64,000 bases of DNA from Carboxylicivirga longa (GTDB lineage Bacteria > Bacteroidota > Bacteroidia > Bacteroidales > Marinilabiliaceae): NCBI RefSeq assembly GCF_050589825.1, contig NZ_JBNGOZ010000022.1:16956-80955 (forward strand), in the 5' to 3' direction. The translations under genes were made by a program, and so were the position numbers. Positions 44,285-52,071 of the stretch are shown here, piece after piece. Every line of letters begins with the position of its first letter. Within the stretch, counting starts at the first letter, position 1. A model generated the notes under the pieces. The model was not told where the DNA came from. It saw only the letters and a program-made list of their open reading frames with translations, and made no database searches.

Positions 44285-45166
44285 TTACACCTTAACGGCA
44301 TCCAAGGCCTTTAACACCGCAACACCCAAATCGGCCGGTGAGGCCACCACGTGAATACCACACTCAGACATAATAGCCATCTTAGCCGCCGCCGTATCGT
44401 CCTTGCCTCCAATAATGGCGCCTGCATGCCCCATGCGTCGACCTTTAGGAGCGGTTTGCCCGGCGATAAACCCCACTACCGGCTTAGTTCCATACTCTTT
44501 AATCCATCGCGCAGCATCTGCCTCCATGGTACCCCCTATTTCCCCAATCATAATAATGGCCTCCGTTTCCGGGTCGTTCATAAACAATTCCACAGCTTCT
44601 TTGGTAGTGGTGCCAATCACAGGATCTCCTCCAATGCCAATGGCCGTGGAAATACCCAATCCGGCTTTTACAATCTGGTCAGCCGCCTCATAAGTAAGTG
44701 TGCCTGATTTAGAAACCAGACCGATGCGTCCTTTCTTAAATACAAACCCCGGCATAATACCTACCTTGCACTCCCCGGCCGTGATTACTCCCGGGCAATT
44801 GGGTCCCACAAGTACGGTGGACTTATCCTTCAGGTAGTGCTTCACCTTCACCATGTCGGCCGTAGGAATGCCTTCCGTGATCGCAATCACAACTTTAAGA
44901 CCGGCATCAGCCGCCTCCATAATAGCATCGGCCGCAAAAGCCGGTGGTACAAATATTAATGACACATCGGCCCCTGTTTGCTCCACGGCCTGACTTACAG
45001 TATTAAAGACCGGCAAGCCCAAATGCATCGTACCTCCCTTACCCGGAGTTACTCCTCCAACAACGGTTGTTCCGTATTCGATCATCTGTGTAGCATGAAA
45101 GGTTCCTTCGCTGCCAGTAAATCCTTGAACTATAACTTTTGAATTTTCATTAACTAATACACTCAT
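44285..45166 (-). CDS. sucD: Succinyl-CoA synthetase alpha subunit
   Basis: 293 residues, full length. CoA-binding Rossmann part (SKVIVQGFTGSEGTFHATQMIEYGT, GVTPGKGG), VGPNCPGVITAGECKVGIMPG, GRIGLVSKSGTLTYEAADQI, IGGDPVIGTT, and the phosphorylated His in RRMGHAGAIIGG. It joins with SucC to make ATP or GTP from succinyl-CoA, or to make succinyl-CoA for the reductive branch and propionate formation. The beta subunit gene is not adjacent on either side, which is unusual. Confidence 0.95.
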   Translation of the reverse strand: MSVLVNENSKVIVQGFTGSEGTFHATQMIEYGTTVVGGVTPGKGGTMHLGLPVFNTVSQAVEQTGADVSLIFVPPAFAADAIMEAADAGLKVVIAITEGIPTADMVKVKHYLKDKSTVLVGPNCPGVITAGECKVGIMPGFVFKKGRIGLVSKSGTLTYEAADQIVKAGLGISTAIGIGGDPVIGTTTKEAVELFMNDPETEAIIMIGEIGGTMEADAARWIKEYGTKPVVGFIAGQTAPKGRRMGHAGAIIGGKDDTAAAKMAIMSECGIHVVASPADLGVAVLKALDAVKV

Positions 45167-45561
45167 AGGGTATTTAGATTTTAGTTAGCACATGCATTAA
45201 TCGTTTTTTATCCTACTGTAAATAACCGATTGCTCCACCATTTGTTTTCGATGGCTCAGAATTTTAAGCTGATAGACATCCACTAAAATTTATTTGTCAT
45301 GATCAAAATACCTGTTACCTACAATGAATATACCACTTGTGTTTTCAGATTATTATTTTGTTATACACAAAAAATAAATAATCTCTACACAAACAACTAC
45401 ATCACACGCCAACAGAATATTACCAAATACCATATACAAACACAAACAAATACATGCTTAACAGTAGCCAAATTGATGAAACCCGTAAAATAATTAACAC
45501 GTTCAAAGGGCAAGATACATAGGAAAACAATCAGGCTCCCCGCCTATAAACAACTTGTAAA
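45167..45561. other. Intergenic region with a G-poor stretch
   Basis: 395 bases between divergent sucD and the chemotaxis gene. From about 45365 to 45460 the + strand is almost free of G (ACACAAACAACTACATCACACG-like), as in a long unstructured leader. I see no hairpin, gene or clear promoter box. Confidence 0.4.
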
Positions 45562-47598
45562 ATGAAGAACATTACTATTAAGCAAAAGCTAATAGGGCTT
45601 ATTGCTGCCATTACATTGGTGCTATTGATTATTGGCACAATGACATACTTATCTTTTAACAAGATAGAGACCTTGCATGAACTTTATGAAAAAGGAAAGC
45701 AGCTGGAAGAAAATATGCTCGTTCTGAGAAAAGCTGAAAAAGACTTTATGTTGAGAGAACTAAGCAGTGATGATTATTTTGAAACAGAACAAAGCAAGTA
45801 CCTTGACTCTTTTCACGAGGTGCAAAATTACAATCAAAAAATTATTGAGGATTTAGCGAGCAGCAGCTACATACAGGATTATGGCCTCATTGAAAACCTG
45901 CATATTCTAAGCACCGATTTTGAAGAATATGAAAAACTATTTGACAATCTGATAAGACTGCTCACTGAACGTGGCTTTAAGGATCATGGACTCATCGGGG
46001 AGATGCGATCAGCAGTTAAATCTTTGGAAGATAACTATGATGATGCCCCTTTTATTGCTGAGCAACAATTACTGCTGAGAAGACACGAAAAAGACTATTT
46101 ACTGAGGAGAGATGTTAAATACCAAAAACTACTGAATGTAAGCGCTGAAAACTTTATCGGGCTAATCGAAAAAACACATCAGCTCTCTACCAGCAAGAAG
46201 GATATTTTAACAATGCGCCTCAAGGATTACCAAAATGCCTTCAACGACATTGTTAGTATTGATGAGCGCATTGGCTTAACCGAGAGCGAAGGGGTCAAAG
46301 GCAAACTGCGCTCAACCATCCACAAAACAGAACCCGAAATCAATATTATTGTCACCACTATAAAAAAAGCAAGCGAAGCGTCAATCAACGCCACCATACG
46401 CAGTATTATCGCCGTAATTGCCGCCTTTATAGTCATTACAATAGTTCTACTCCTTTTTATCCTTTCAGGCATACAAAAGGGCTTATTTGCCGCTAAAAAA
46501 GCAGTCAATGCAGTAGCTCACGGCGATTTCTCTCAAAATATTGAAATCCACTCCAACGATGAGCTTGGGCAACTCCTTAAAGATGTTCAACTGATGATTA
46601 TCAAGCTGCGCAAAAGTGTTAATGTGGCCAAAGAAGTATCATTGGGCAATCTGTTGGTGCTCGACAACATGAAAGAAGAGGAATTCGAAGGAGAGTTGGA
46701 TGAAGCCTTAACAGAAATGGTAAAGCGCATTAGAGTGATCATTGAAGAAATTACGATCGCCTCAGATAATTTCGCAACAGTGAGTAACCAGCTGAGTATT
46801 TCATCAGAGCAGCTATCGGCCGGGTCAACTGAGCAAGCTGCCTCCAGCGAGGAAATATCTTCTTCAATAGAAGAAATGACCAGTAGCATTGCTCAGAATG
46901 CAGACAATGCACGCCGCACCGAACAAATTGCCAATAAAACGGCGCATGAAATGCAGGCGGGCAAATCAGCCGTTGAAGAATCTAATCACTCGATTAAACA
47001 GATCGCCGAGAAAATATTTATCATCAATGATATCTCTCACAAAACGGATCTACTGGCGATCAATGCCGCGGTAGAAGCTGCCCGTGCAGGCGAAAATGGT
47101 AAGGGCTTTGCTGTAGTAGCTGTCGAAGTAAGAAAACTGGCTGAACAAACTCAAAAGGCTGCTCAGGAGATCACGGAACTAGCGGCAAAAAGCGTTAGCA
47201 ATGCCGAAAAATCGGGGAACATGTTAGAAACCCTGGTTCCGGAAATACAAAACACAGCCAACCTGGTGCAAGAAATCAACCTCTCCAGCAAAGAACAAAG
47301 TGCGGGCGTAACACAAATCAATACCGGTGTGCAAGAATTAGCAAAAGTAACACAGGAAAACGCCGCCTCTTCAGAAGAATTAGCCTCTACAGCTGAAGAG
47401 CTCTCCTCGCAGGCAACACAAATGAAAGAAACCATCTCCTTCTTCAGGATAAAAAACAGCACTGAGGGCCAAACAAAGAGCAGGGCAACTGGTTATTCTC
47501 ATCCGGTTGAAACCAGCAATCAGCCCAAACAAGTAAAGGGCATTGAAATCAGTATTGATGAGCACAAATCACTCAATGATGAGTATGAGTCCATCTGA
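45562..47598 (+). CDS. Methyl-accepting chemotaxis protein with helical-bimodular-type sensor
   Basis: 678 residues. TM1 at ~9-30. The periplasmic part (~35-280) is all helical and carries two LRKAEKDFMLREL / LLRRHEKDYLLRRD motifs in tandem, the signature of the HBM sensor that binds organic acids at two sites. TM2 at ~283-306, HAMP (GLFAAKKAVNAVAHGDFSQNIEIHSNDELGQLL), signalling domain with the tip ISHKTDLLAINAAVEAARAGENGKGFAVVAVEVRKLAEQT. An 80-residue polar tail follows, without a recognisable CheR pentapeptide. Succinate or malate as ligand would suit the nearby sucD; that is speculation. Followed by a strong terminator. Confidence 0.92.
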   Translation: MKNITIKQKLIGLIAAITLVLLIIGTMTYLSFNKIETLHELYEKGKQLEENMLVLRKAEKDFMLRELSSDDYFETEQSKYLDSFHEVQNYNQKIIEDLASSSYIQDYGLIENLHILSTDFEEYEKLFDNLIRLLTERGFKDHGLIGEMRSAVKSLEDNYDDAPFIAEQQLLLRRHEKDYLLRRDVKYQKLLNVSAENFIGLIEKTHQLSTSKKDILTMRLKDYQNAFNDIVSIDERIGLTESEGVKGKLRSTIHKTEPEINIIVTTIKKASEASINATIRSIIAVIAAFIVITIVLLLFILSGIQKGLFAAKKAVNAVAHGDFSQNIEIHSNDELGQLLKDVQLMIIKLRKSVNVAKEVSLGNLLVLDNMKEEEFEGELDEALTEMVKRIRVIIEEITIASDNFATVSNQLSISSEQLSAGSTEQAASSEEISSSIEEMTSSIAQNADNARRTEQIANKTAHEMQAGKSAVEESNHSIKQIAEKIFIINDISHKTDLLAINAAVEAARAGENGKGFAVVAVEVRKLAEQTQKAAQEITELAAKSVSNAEKSGNMLETLVPEIQNTANLVQEINLSSKEQSAGVTQINTGVQELAKVTQENAASSEELASTAEELSSQATQMKETISFFRIKNSTEGQTKSRATGYSHPVETSNQPKQVKGIEISIDEHKSLNDEYESI

Positions 47599-47620
47599 TA
47601 ATTATAGAACCTGAAATTGA

Positions 47621-47663
47621 AAAAGCGGCTGCTCTATCCTTAGATAAAACAGCCGCTTTTTTT
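47621..47663 (+). terminator. Intrinsic terminator after the second chemotaxis gene
   Basis: AAAAGCGGCTG (47621-47631) pairs with CAGCCGCTTTT (47650-47660) and ends in a T-run. Confidence 0.85.
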
Positions 47664-47746
47664 ATACACTACAAGCACTCCCAATAGGCGAGCTTGATAA
47701 TATCTTGTTAAAAGTACAAAGGCTTATGGAATACATTCATAAAACG

Positions 47747-47774
47747 AAAAAAAGGAACACCGTAATGGCATTCC
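47747..47774 (-). terminator. Intrinsic terminator of the tRNA-Asp array
   Basis: On the reverse strand GGAATGCC pairs with GGTGTTCC (two G-U pairs) with a 5-base loop and seven T. It begins nine bases past the last tRNA-Asp. Confidence 0.75.
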
Positions 47775-47782
47775 TTTTTTTG

Positions 47783-47856
47783 CGGTCTGGACGGGACTCG
47801 AACCCGCGACCTCCGGCGTGACAGGCCGGCATTCTAACCAACTGAACTACCAGACC
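47783..47856 (-). tRNA. tRNA-Asp (GTC)
   Basis: 74 bases on the reverse strand. Acceptor stem GGTCTGG/CCAGACC, anticodon loop CTGTCAC with anticodon GTC, T-arm GCGGGTTCGAGTCCCGT. The CCA end is not encoded. Confidence 0.97.
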
Positions 47857-47878
47857 TAATGATGAAGCGTAAAACAAG

Positions 47879-47952
47879 CGGTCTGGACGGGACTCGAACC
47901 CGCGACCTCCGGCGTGACAGGCCGGCATTCTAACCAACTGAACTACCAGACC
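47879..47952 (-). tRNA. tRNA-Asp (GTC), second copy
   Basis: Identical in sequence to the copy at 47783, with a 22-base spacer between them. Confidence 0.97.
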
Positions 47953-47989
47953 AGTTTTAAACTTCAATATATCTCTGAAACTAAACAAG

Positions 47990-48061
47990 CGGTCTGGACG
48001 GGACTCGAACCCGCGACCTCCGGCGTGACAGGCCGGCATTCTAACCAACTGAACTACCAGA
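47990..48061 (-). tRNA. tRNA-Asp (GTC), third copy, 5' end in the gap
   Basis: Identical to the other copies over 72 bases; the last two bases of the 5' acceptor strand fall in the N run. Spacer to the previous copy is 37 bases. Confidence 0.95.
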
Positions 48062-48156
48062 NNNNNNNNNNNNNNNNNNNNNNNNNNNNNNNNNNNNNNN
48101 NNNNNNNNNNNNNNNNNNNNNNNNNNNNNNNNNNNNNNNNNNNNNNNNNNNNNNNN
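48062..48156. other. Assembly gap of 95 N
   Basis: The gap sits inside the tandem tRNA array, between the third copy and the 5' end of another. It is probably a collapse or unresolved repeat. Its stated length would leave room for the missing parts of two tRNAs and a spacer of about 26 bases. Confidence 0.9.
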
Positions 48157-48163
48157 CCAGACC
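48157..48163 (-). tRNA. tRNA-Asp, fourth copy, only the 5' acceptor strand visible
   Basis: CCAGACC next to the gap equals the 5' end of the tRNA-Asp copies, and the following AGTTT matches the flank of the second copy. Confidence 0.7.
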
Positions 48164-48604
48164 AGTTTAGATTTCATTTCAGTATTTTTGAGTGATTTTT
48201 CCGTTTGAAAAACCGCTGCTTTCCTTTGTCTGTGGCGCCTTAAGTGGTACCCCTGTTTCTGAAAGCGATGCAAAGATAAGCACTCTTTTCTATTATGCAA
48301 TACTTTTTTCTCATCGAAACAAAACTTTTCTTCATCAGTTTCGGCTTCATCATTTGCAATCAACCATTTAAGCCACTAAAAAAAGTTTTGTTTTTTTTAC
48401 CTCATTAGGGTCAAACAAAAATCAATCACTCTTATTGCTTGATGCAGGACAATCCACCTACCTGACTCAGCTGCGAGATACAGCCATTGATTACGTCAGG
48501 GCACCCAGTAATCACACGCAACGTATGACCCGCAATACAGCTTATAAAAACAGAAAAGGTGCCACCCAAGAGTAGCACCTTCACTATTATTTTAATATTG
48601 GTAA
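48164..48604. other. Intergenic region upstream of the tRNA array, with a possible gene remnant
   Basis: No supported gene. At 48438-48573 the + strand has a short open stretch reading LDAGQSTYLTQLRDTAIDYVRAPSN... to a stop inside the pyk terminator. It has no start codon and I do not recognise it; it may be a fragment or chance. The tRNA promoter should lie near 48180-48330. Confidence 0.35.
48546..48581 (-). terminator. Intrinsic terminator after pyk
   Basis: AAGGTGC pairs with GCACCTT (48556-48562, 48575-48581); the reverse strand continues TTCTGTTTTT. Confidence 0.75.
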
Positions 48605-50032
48605 TTATTGACCTTTCTCAATTTTTTCCAATAAGGCTTTTACGGTAATGATCTCCAGGTAAGAAGTACCGCCGCCAATACCAAAGCTACCGCCCAGGTA
48701 AGCCACCAAATCATCCTCAACGAGACGATCTTTCTTCAGCAGCTTTTTAAGGGTTTTCTTAAGGATCTCCTTCTTAGAGCTACCATCTTCCATCAAACGA
48801 GGGAATACACCATAAGAAAGCGCCAGTTGACGTCCTACATTGGCATTATAACATAATGCATATACAGGGCAAGTACCACGGAAAGCCGCCAGGTAACGTG
48901 CAGTCTTACCGGTTAAGCTATCGGTCAATACGGCCTTAACCTCCAATGAACGGCTCGCCTTAACAGCAGTATCCGCCAAATAAGCTGTAATATCAGCCGA
49001 TTCTGGTACTACCGGAATATCGTTACGACTATCCTTAGCTGCCTCTACCTCTTTGGCAATCTTAGACATCGTCTTCACTGCTTCTACCGGGTAGTTACCA
49101 TACGCTGTCTCACCACTCAACATGATGGCATCAGTACGATAGTAAATAGCGTTTGCCACATCAGTTACCTCAGCACGTGTTGGACGTGGGTTCTTAATCA
49201 TGGTGTGAAGCATTTGTGTTGCCACAATAACTGGCTTTTTAGCTTCTACACACTTGCGAATCATCTGACGCTGGATACCTGGAATTTTCTCCTGTGGAAC
49301 TTCAATACCCAGGTCACCACGTGCCACCATAATACCATGCACATGCTCAAGAATCTCATCCAGGTTCTCAACACCTTCAGCATTCTCAATTTTAGCCACA
49401 ATCTTCATTGGGCTTTCCATCTCATCAAGAATCTGCTGCACTTCCATCACATCTTCTCTGTTACGCACAAAAGAGTGAGCAACGAAATCGATATTGTTCT
49501 GAGCGGCAAATTTGATGAAGTTACGATCTTTCTCAGTTACCGATGGCAGGTTGATTCGCACACCTGGTACGTTCACACTCTTACGGCTACCCACTGAACC
49601 ATCATTCTGCACTTTACATAGCAAATGATCGTCTTCTTTAGACATAACCTCCATGGCTACCTCGCCATCGTCGATAAGAATCTGACTTCCTACAGGAACG
49701 TCATTTACAAACTCGCCATAGCTCACGCAGATGCACTCGGTAGTTGAGATACCTTCGATATCTCCTTTTACCTTCACAACATCACCAGTAGTAAGCTCCA
49801 GACTTCCTTCGCACTTGGTGGTTCTGATTTCCGGCCCTTTAGTATCGATCAAAATGGCAATTTTATCCGATACAGCTCGTGTGTTAGTTATCACTTTTAA
49901 TACGCCTTCAAAATCCTGATGAGCAGTGTTCAAACGAACAACGTTCATGCCAGCCTTGTAAAGCTTCTTCAGAAAATCAACCTCACAATCGCGATCCGAA
50001 ATTGTAGCTACAATTTTGGTAAACTTCTTCAT
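48605..50032 (-). CDS. pyk: Pyruvate kinase
   Basis: Started at the ATG at 50032 (MKKFTKIVATIS); the frame extends upstream only to a TTG without support. 475 residues. Barrel motifs MNVVRLNTAHQ, ILIDTKGPEIRTTK, the B domain around residues 68-165, IVAKIENAEGVENL (catalytic Lys and metal ligand Glu), VARGDLGIEVPQEKIPGIQRQMI and MLSGETAYGNYPVEAVKTM, then the C-terminal allosteric domain. It makes pyruvate and ATP from phosphoenolpyruvate, the last step of glycolysis. The KLLKKDRLVEDDLVAYLGGSFGIGGGTSYLEI ending is usual for Bacteroidota pyruvate kinases. Confidence 0.95.
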   Translation of the reverse strand: MKKFTKIVATISDRDCEVDFLKKLYKAGMNVVRLNTAHQDFEGVLKVITNTRAVSDKIAILIDTKGPEIRTTKCEGSLELTTGDVVKVKGDIEGISTTECICVSYGEFVNDVPVGSQILIDDGEVAMEVMSKEDDHLLCKVQNDGSVGSRKSVNVPGVRINLPSVTEKDRNFIKFAAQNNIDFVAHSFVRNREDVMEVQQILDEMESPMKIVAKIENAEGVENLDEILEHVHGIMVARGDLGIEVPQEKIPGIQRQMIRKCVEAKKPVIVATQMLHTMIKNPRPTRAEVTDVANAIYYRTDAIMLSGETAYGNYPVEAVKTMSKIAKEVEAAKDSRNDIPVVPESADITAYLADTAVKASRSLEVKAVLTDSLTGKTARYLAAFRGTCPVYALCYNANVGRQLALSYGVFPRLMEDGSSKKEILKKTLKKLLKKDRLVEDDLVAYLGGSFGIGGGTSYLEIITVKALLEKIEKGQ

Positions 50033-50118
50033 AATTAAATTTTTCTTGGTGGTATGCAACAATTAATATTATACCAAGCATGGCCCTTCCCCAACCACAC
50101 TCAGCGTCTTATTCTCGA

Positions 50119-50562
50119 TTAATATATTTCTAGTTTATTACATTCAATATTTTTAAATGCTTCAATGGCCAATCGATAGGAATCAAGACCAAAACCGGCA
50201 ATAACGCCTTTACAAACTGCCGACAGAAATGATTGATGCCTTACCGCCTCGCGCTGATGCACATTACTAATGTGCACTTCAACAACCGGGCTCTCAACCG
50301 CTGCAATAGCGTCGGCGATAGCCAAAGAAGTATGGGTGTAGGCTCCGGCATTTAACACAATACCATCCACATCAAAACCTACTGCATGTATCTTATTGAT
50401 TATCTCACCTTCACTATTCGACTGAAAATAAGTGAGTGTGTCGCCCGAATAGGCCTGTTTGAGCTTGCTAAAGTAATCCTTAAAGGATTCTCTTCCATAA
50501 ATGGAAATCTCACGTTTGCCCAGTAAATTTAGATTTGGGCCATTTATTATTAACAAGTTCAT
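50119..50562 (-). CDS. aroQ: 3-dehydroquinate dehydratase, type II
   Basis: Started at the ATG at 50562 (MNLLIINGPNLNLLG), because the upstream frame is not protein-like and a promoter box lies between. 147 residues, the normal length. Motifs: NGPNLNLLGKREISIYG with the catalytic Tyr, FQSNSEGEIINKIH, LNAGAYTHTSLAIADAI and VVEVHISNVHQREAVRHQSFLS with the catalytic His. It converts 3-dehydroquinate to 3-dehydroshikimate in the shikimate pathway. Divergent from xerD, an arrangement common in Bacteroidota. Confidence 0.95.
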   Translation of the reverse strand: MNLLIINGPNLNLLGKREISIYGRESFKDYFSKLKQAYSGDTLTYFQSNSEGEIINKIHAVGFDVDGIVLNAGAYTHTSLAIADAIAAVESPVVEVHISNVHQREAVRHQSFLSAVCKGVIAGFGLDSYRLAIEAFKNIECNKLEIY

Positions 50563-50584
50563 CTGATAAAACAGTTTATGGCTG

Positions 50585-50592
50585 CAAAAATA
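50585..50592 (-). promoter_or_regulatory. -7 box of aroQ
   Basis: The reverse strand reads TATTTTTGCAGC about 23 bases before the chosen aroQ start. Confidence 0.5.
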
Positions 50593-50752
50593 CGATAGTT
50601 TGTCGTAATAAAAAAACCTACTAATCATTTAAAATTAAATAGGGAAAATATACATTATTTTAAGCTTTTTTACATTTCCACTTGATCGTTATCAAATCAT
50701 TTCTTATTTTTACTCTTACAAATAATTGGGAAATACAGTAAATATTTTAATT

Positions 50753-51652
50753 ATGAATTGGGAATCAGAAATTAAAGAGTTCAGAAACTACCTGCAAATT
50801 GAAAAAGGATTATCTGAGAACTCGATCCATGCTTACATCACAGATCTCACCAAATTGGTGACATTCTTGACTGAGCAAGGTAAGAAAAAAGGACCGGAGG
50901 AAGTAGTTTTAGCCGACCTGAAAGAAATGATGCAGTGGATTGGCGAGCGTGGCATCAGCCCCAGAACGCAAGCCCGTGTTATCAGCGGCATCAAGTCATT
51001 CTACAAATTCTTGCTAATTGAAGAAAAAGTAGAAAAGGATCCAACCGCGTTGCTTGAGTCACCTAAGATTGGCCGCAAGTTGCCCGACATTTTATCGGTT
51101 GAAGAGATTGATGCTATCATCAATTCTGTAGACCTCAAAAAATCAGAAGGACAGCGCAACAAAGCCATTCTGGAGACCCTTTACAGCTGTGGTCTTCGCG
51201 TGTCAGAACTGATTGATTTGAAAATCTCAAATCTGTTTTTCGAGTCTGGTTTTATTAAAATTGAAGGCAAGGGCAACAAAGAACGTCTTGTACCCATCAG
51301 CTCTAAGGCCATTAAGGAGATTAACTTGTATCTAAGCGAGTATCGTCGTACGCTTAAAATCAATAAGGAAGACGAAGATATACTGTTCCTGAACCGCCGT
51401 GGACGCAAGCTTTCACGCGTAATGATCTTCACCATTATCAAGAACCTGACCAAGAAATTAGGTTTTGAGAAGAACATCAGTCCCCACACTTTCCGCCACT
51501 CATTTGCAACACATTTGATCGATGGTGGTGCCAATTTGCGTGCTGTACAAGAAATGCTTGGACACGAATCAATTATCACAACCGAAATTTATACGCATCT
51601 GGATAAAGAATATCTGAAAAACACACTTATTCAGTTCCACCCCAGATCGTAA
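50753..51652 (+). CDS. xerD: Site-specific tyrosine recombinase XerD
   Basis: 299 residues from the ATG at 50753 (MNWESEIKEF); the frame opens earlier only at a TTG. N-terminal SAM-like core-binding domain (FRNYLQIEKGLSENSIHAYITDL) and catalytic domain with Arg149 (CGLRVSEL), the Lys in GKGNKERLVP, H245-x-x-R248 (HTFRH), His271 (LGHES) and the nucleophile Tyr280 (EIYTH). It resolves chromosome dimers at dif with XerC and FtsK. The length and the housekeeping neighbours favour XerD over a mobile integrase. Confidence 0.93.
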   Translation: MNWESEIKEFRNYLQIEKGLSENSIHAYITDLTKLVTFLTEQGKKKGPEEVVLADLKEMMQWIGERGISPRTQARVISGIKSFYKFLLIEEKVEKDPTALLESPKIGRKLPDILSVEEIDAIINSVDLKKSEGQRNKAILETLYSCGLRVSELIDLKISNLFFESGFIKIEGKGNKERLVPISSKAIKEINLYLSEYRRTLKINKEDEDILFLNRRGRKLSRVMIFTIIKNLTKKLGFEKNISPHTFRHSFATHLIDGGANLRAVQEMLGHESIITTEIYTHLDKEYLKNTLIQFHPRS

Positions 51653-51668
51653 TAATCATAAGGTCTCT

Positions 51669-51705
51669 AAAAAAAGCGCAACCAGTACTGGTTGCGCTTT
51701 TTTTA
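51669..51705 (+). terminator. Intrinsic terminator after xerD
   Basis: A perfect 24-base palindrome AGCGCAACCAGT/ACTGGTTGCGCT (51675-51698) is flanked by A and T runs, so it could work in both directions. Confidence 0.9.
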
Positions 51706-51987
51706 TCCCTCACTCAAGTGCACAAAGTACATGGTAAATAAAATTACCCCGTTAAACCAGGGAACATACTAGTGGACAATAAAATACTTACTCAATTAAC
51801 GATTGAATGCTGAAGCATACTGAGACTAAATAAGAATGAAATATTATTGGGTTAAAAAAGGTTAAAGAATTAATCTTTCTATCCAAACCTGTGTCCAGTA
51901 CCAATCAACACCACCGGTTTTTCTATCAATCTAAATTACACTTATTAATTGCACTTTACCCACTATATACTGCACTGTTTTTTTTCT

Positions 51988-51995
51988 TATTTTTG
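51988..51995 (+). promoter_or_regulatory. -7 box of valS
   Basis: TATTTTTG continuing as CAGCC; about 76 bases before the valS start. Confidence 0.5.
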
Positions 51996-52071
51996 CAGCC
52001 TTATATAGAACACATCAATGGCCTTCAACCAATGGTGATACGTTAATAACTGAAGAAAGACAATTACAATT

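Larger units (their letters stand above)
51653..52071. other. Intergenic region upstream of valS
   Basis: Contains the xerD terminator, then about 280 AT-rich bases in which I see no gene or T-box-like structure, then the valS promoter box. Confidence 0.5.

Noticed and set aside
47737..48363. 208-codon reverse frame over the tRNA array
   Set aside because: It runs through three tRNA genes and the N gap; the repeated peptide is just the translated tRNA.
48438..48573. Short + strand open stretch before pyk
   Set aside because: No start codon, and the end overlaps the pyk terminator; nothing recognisable.
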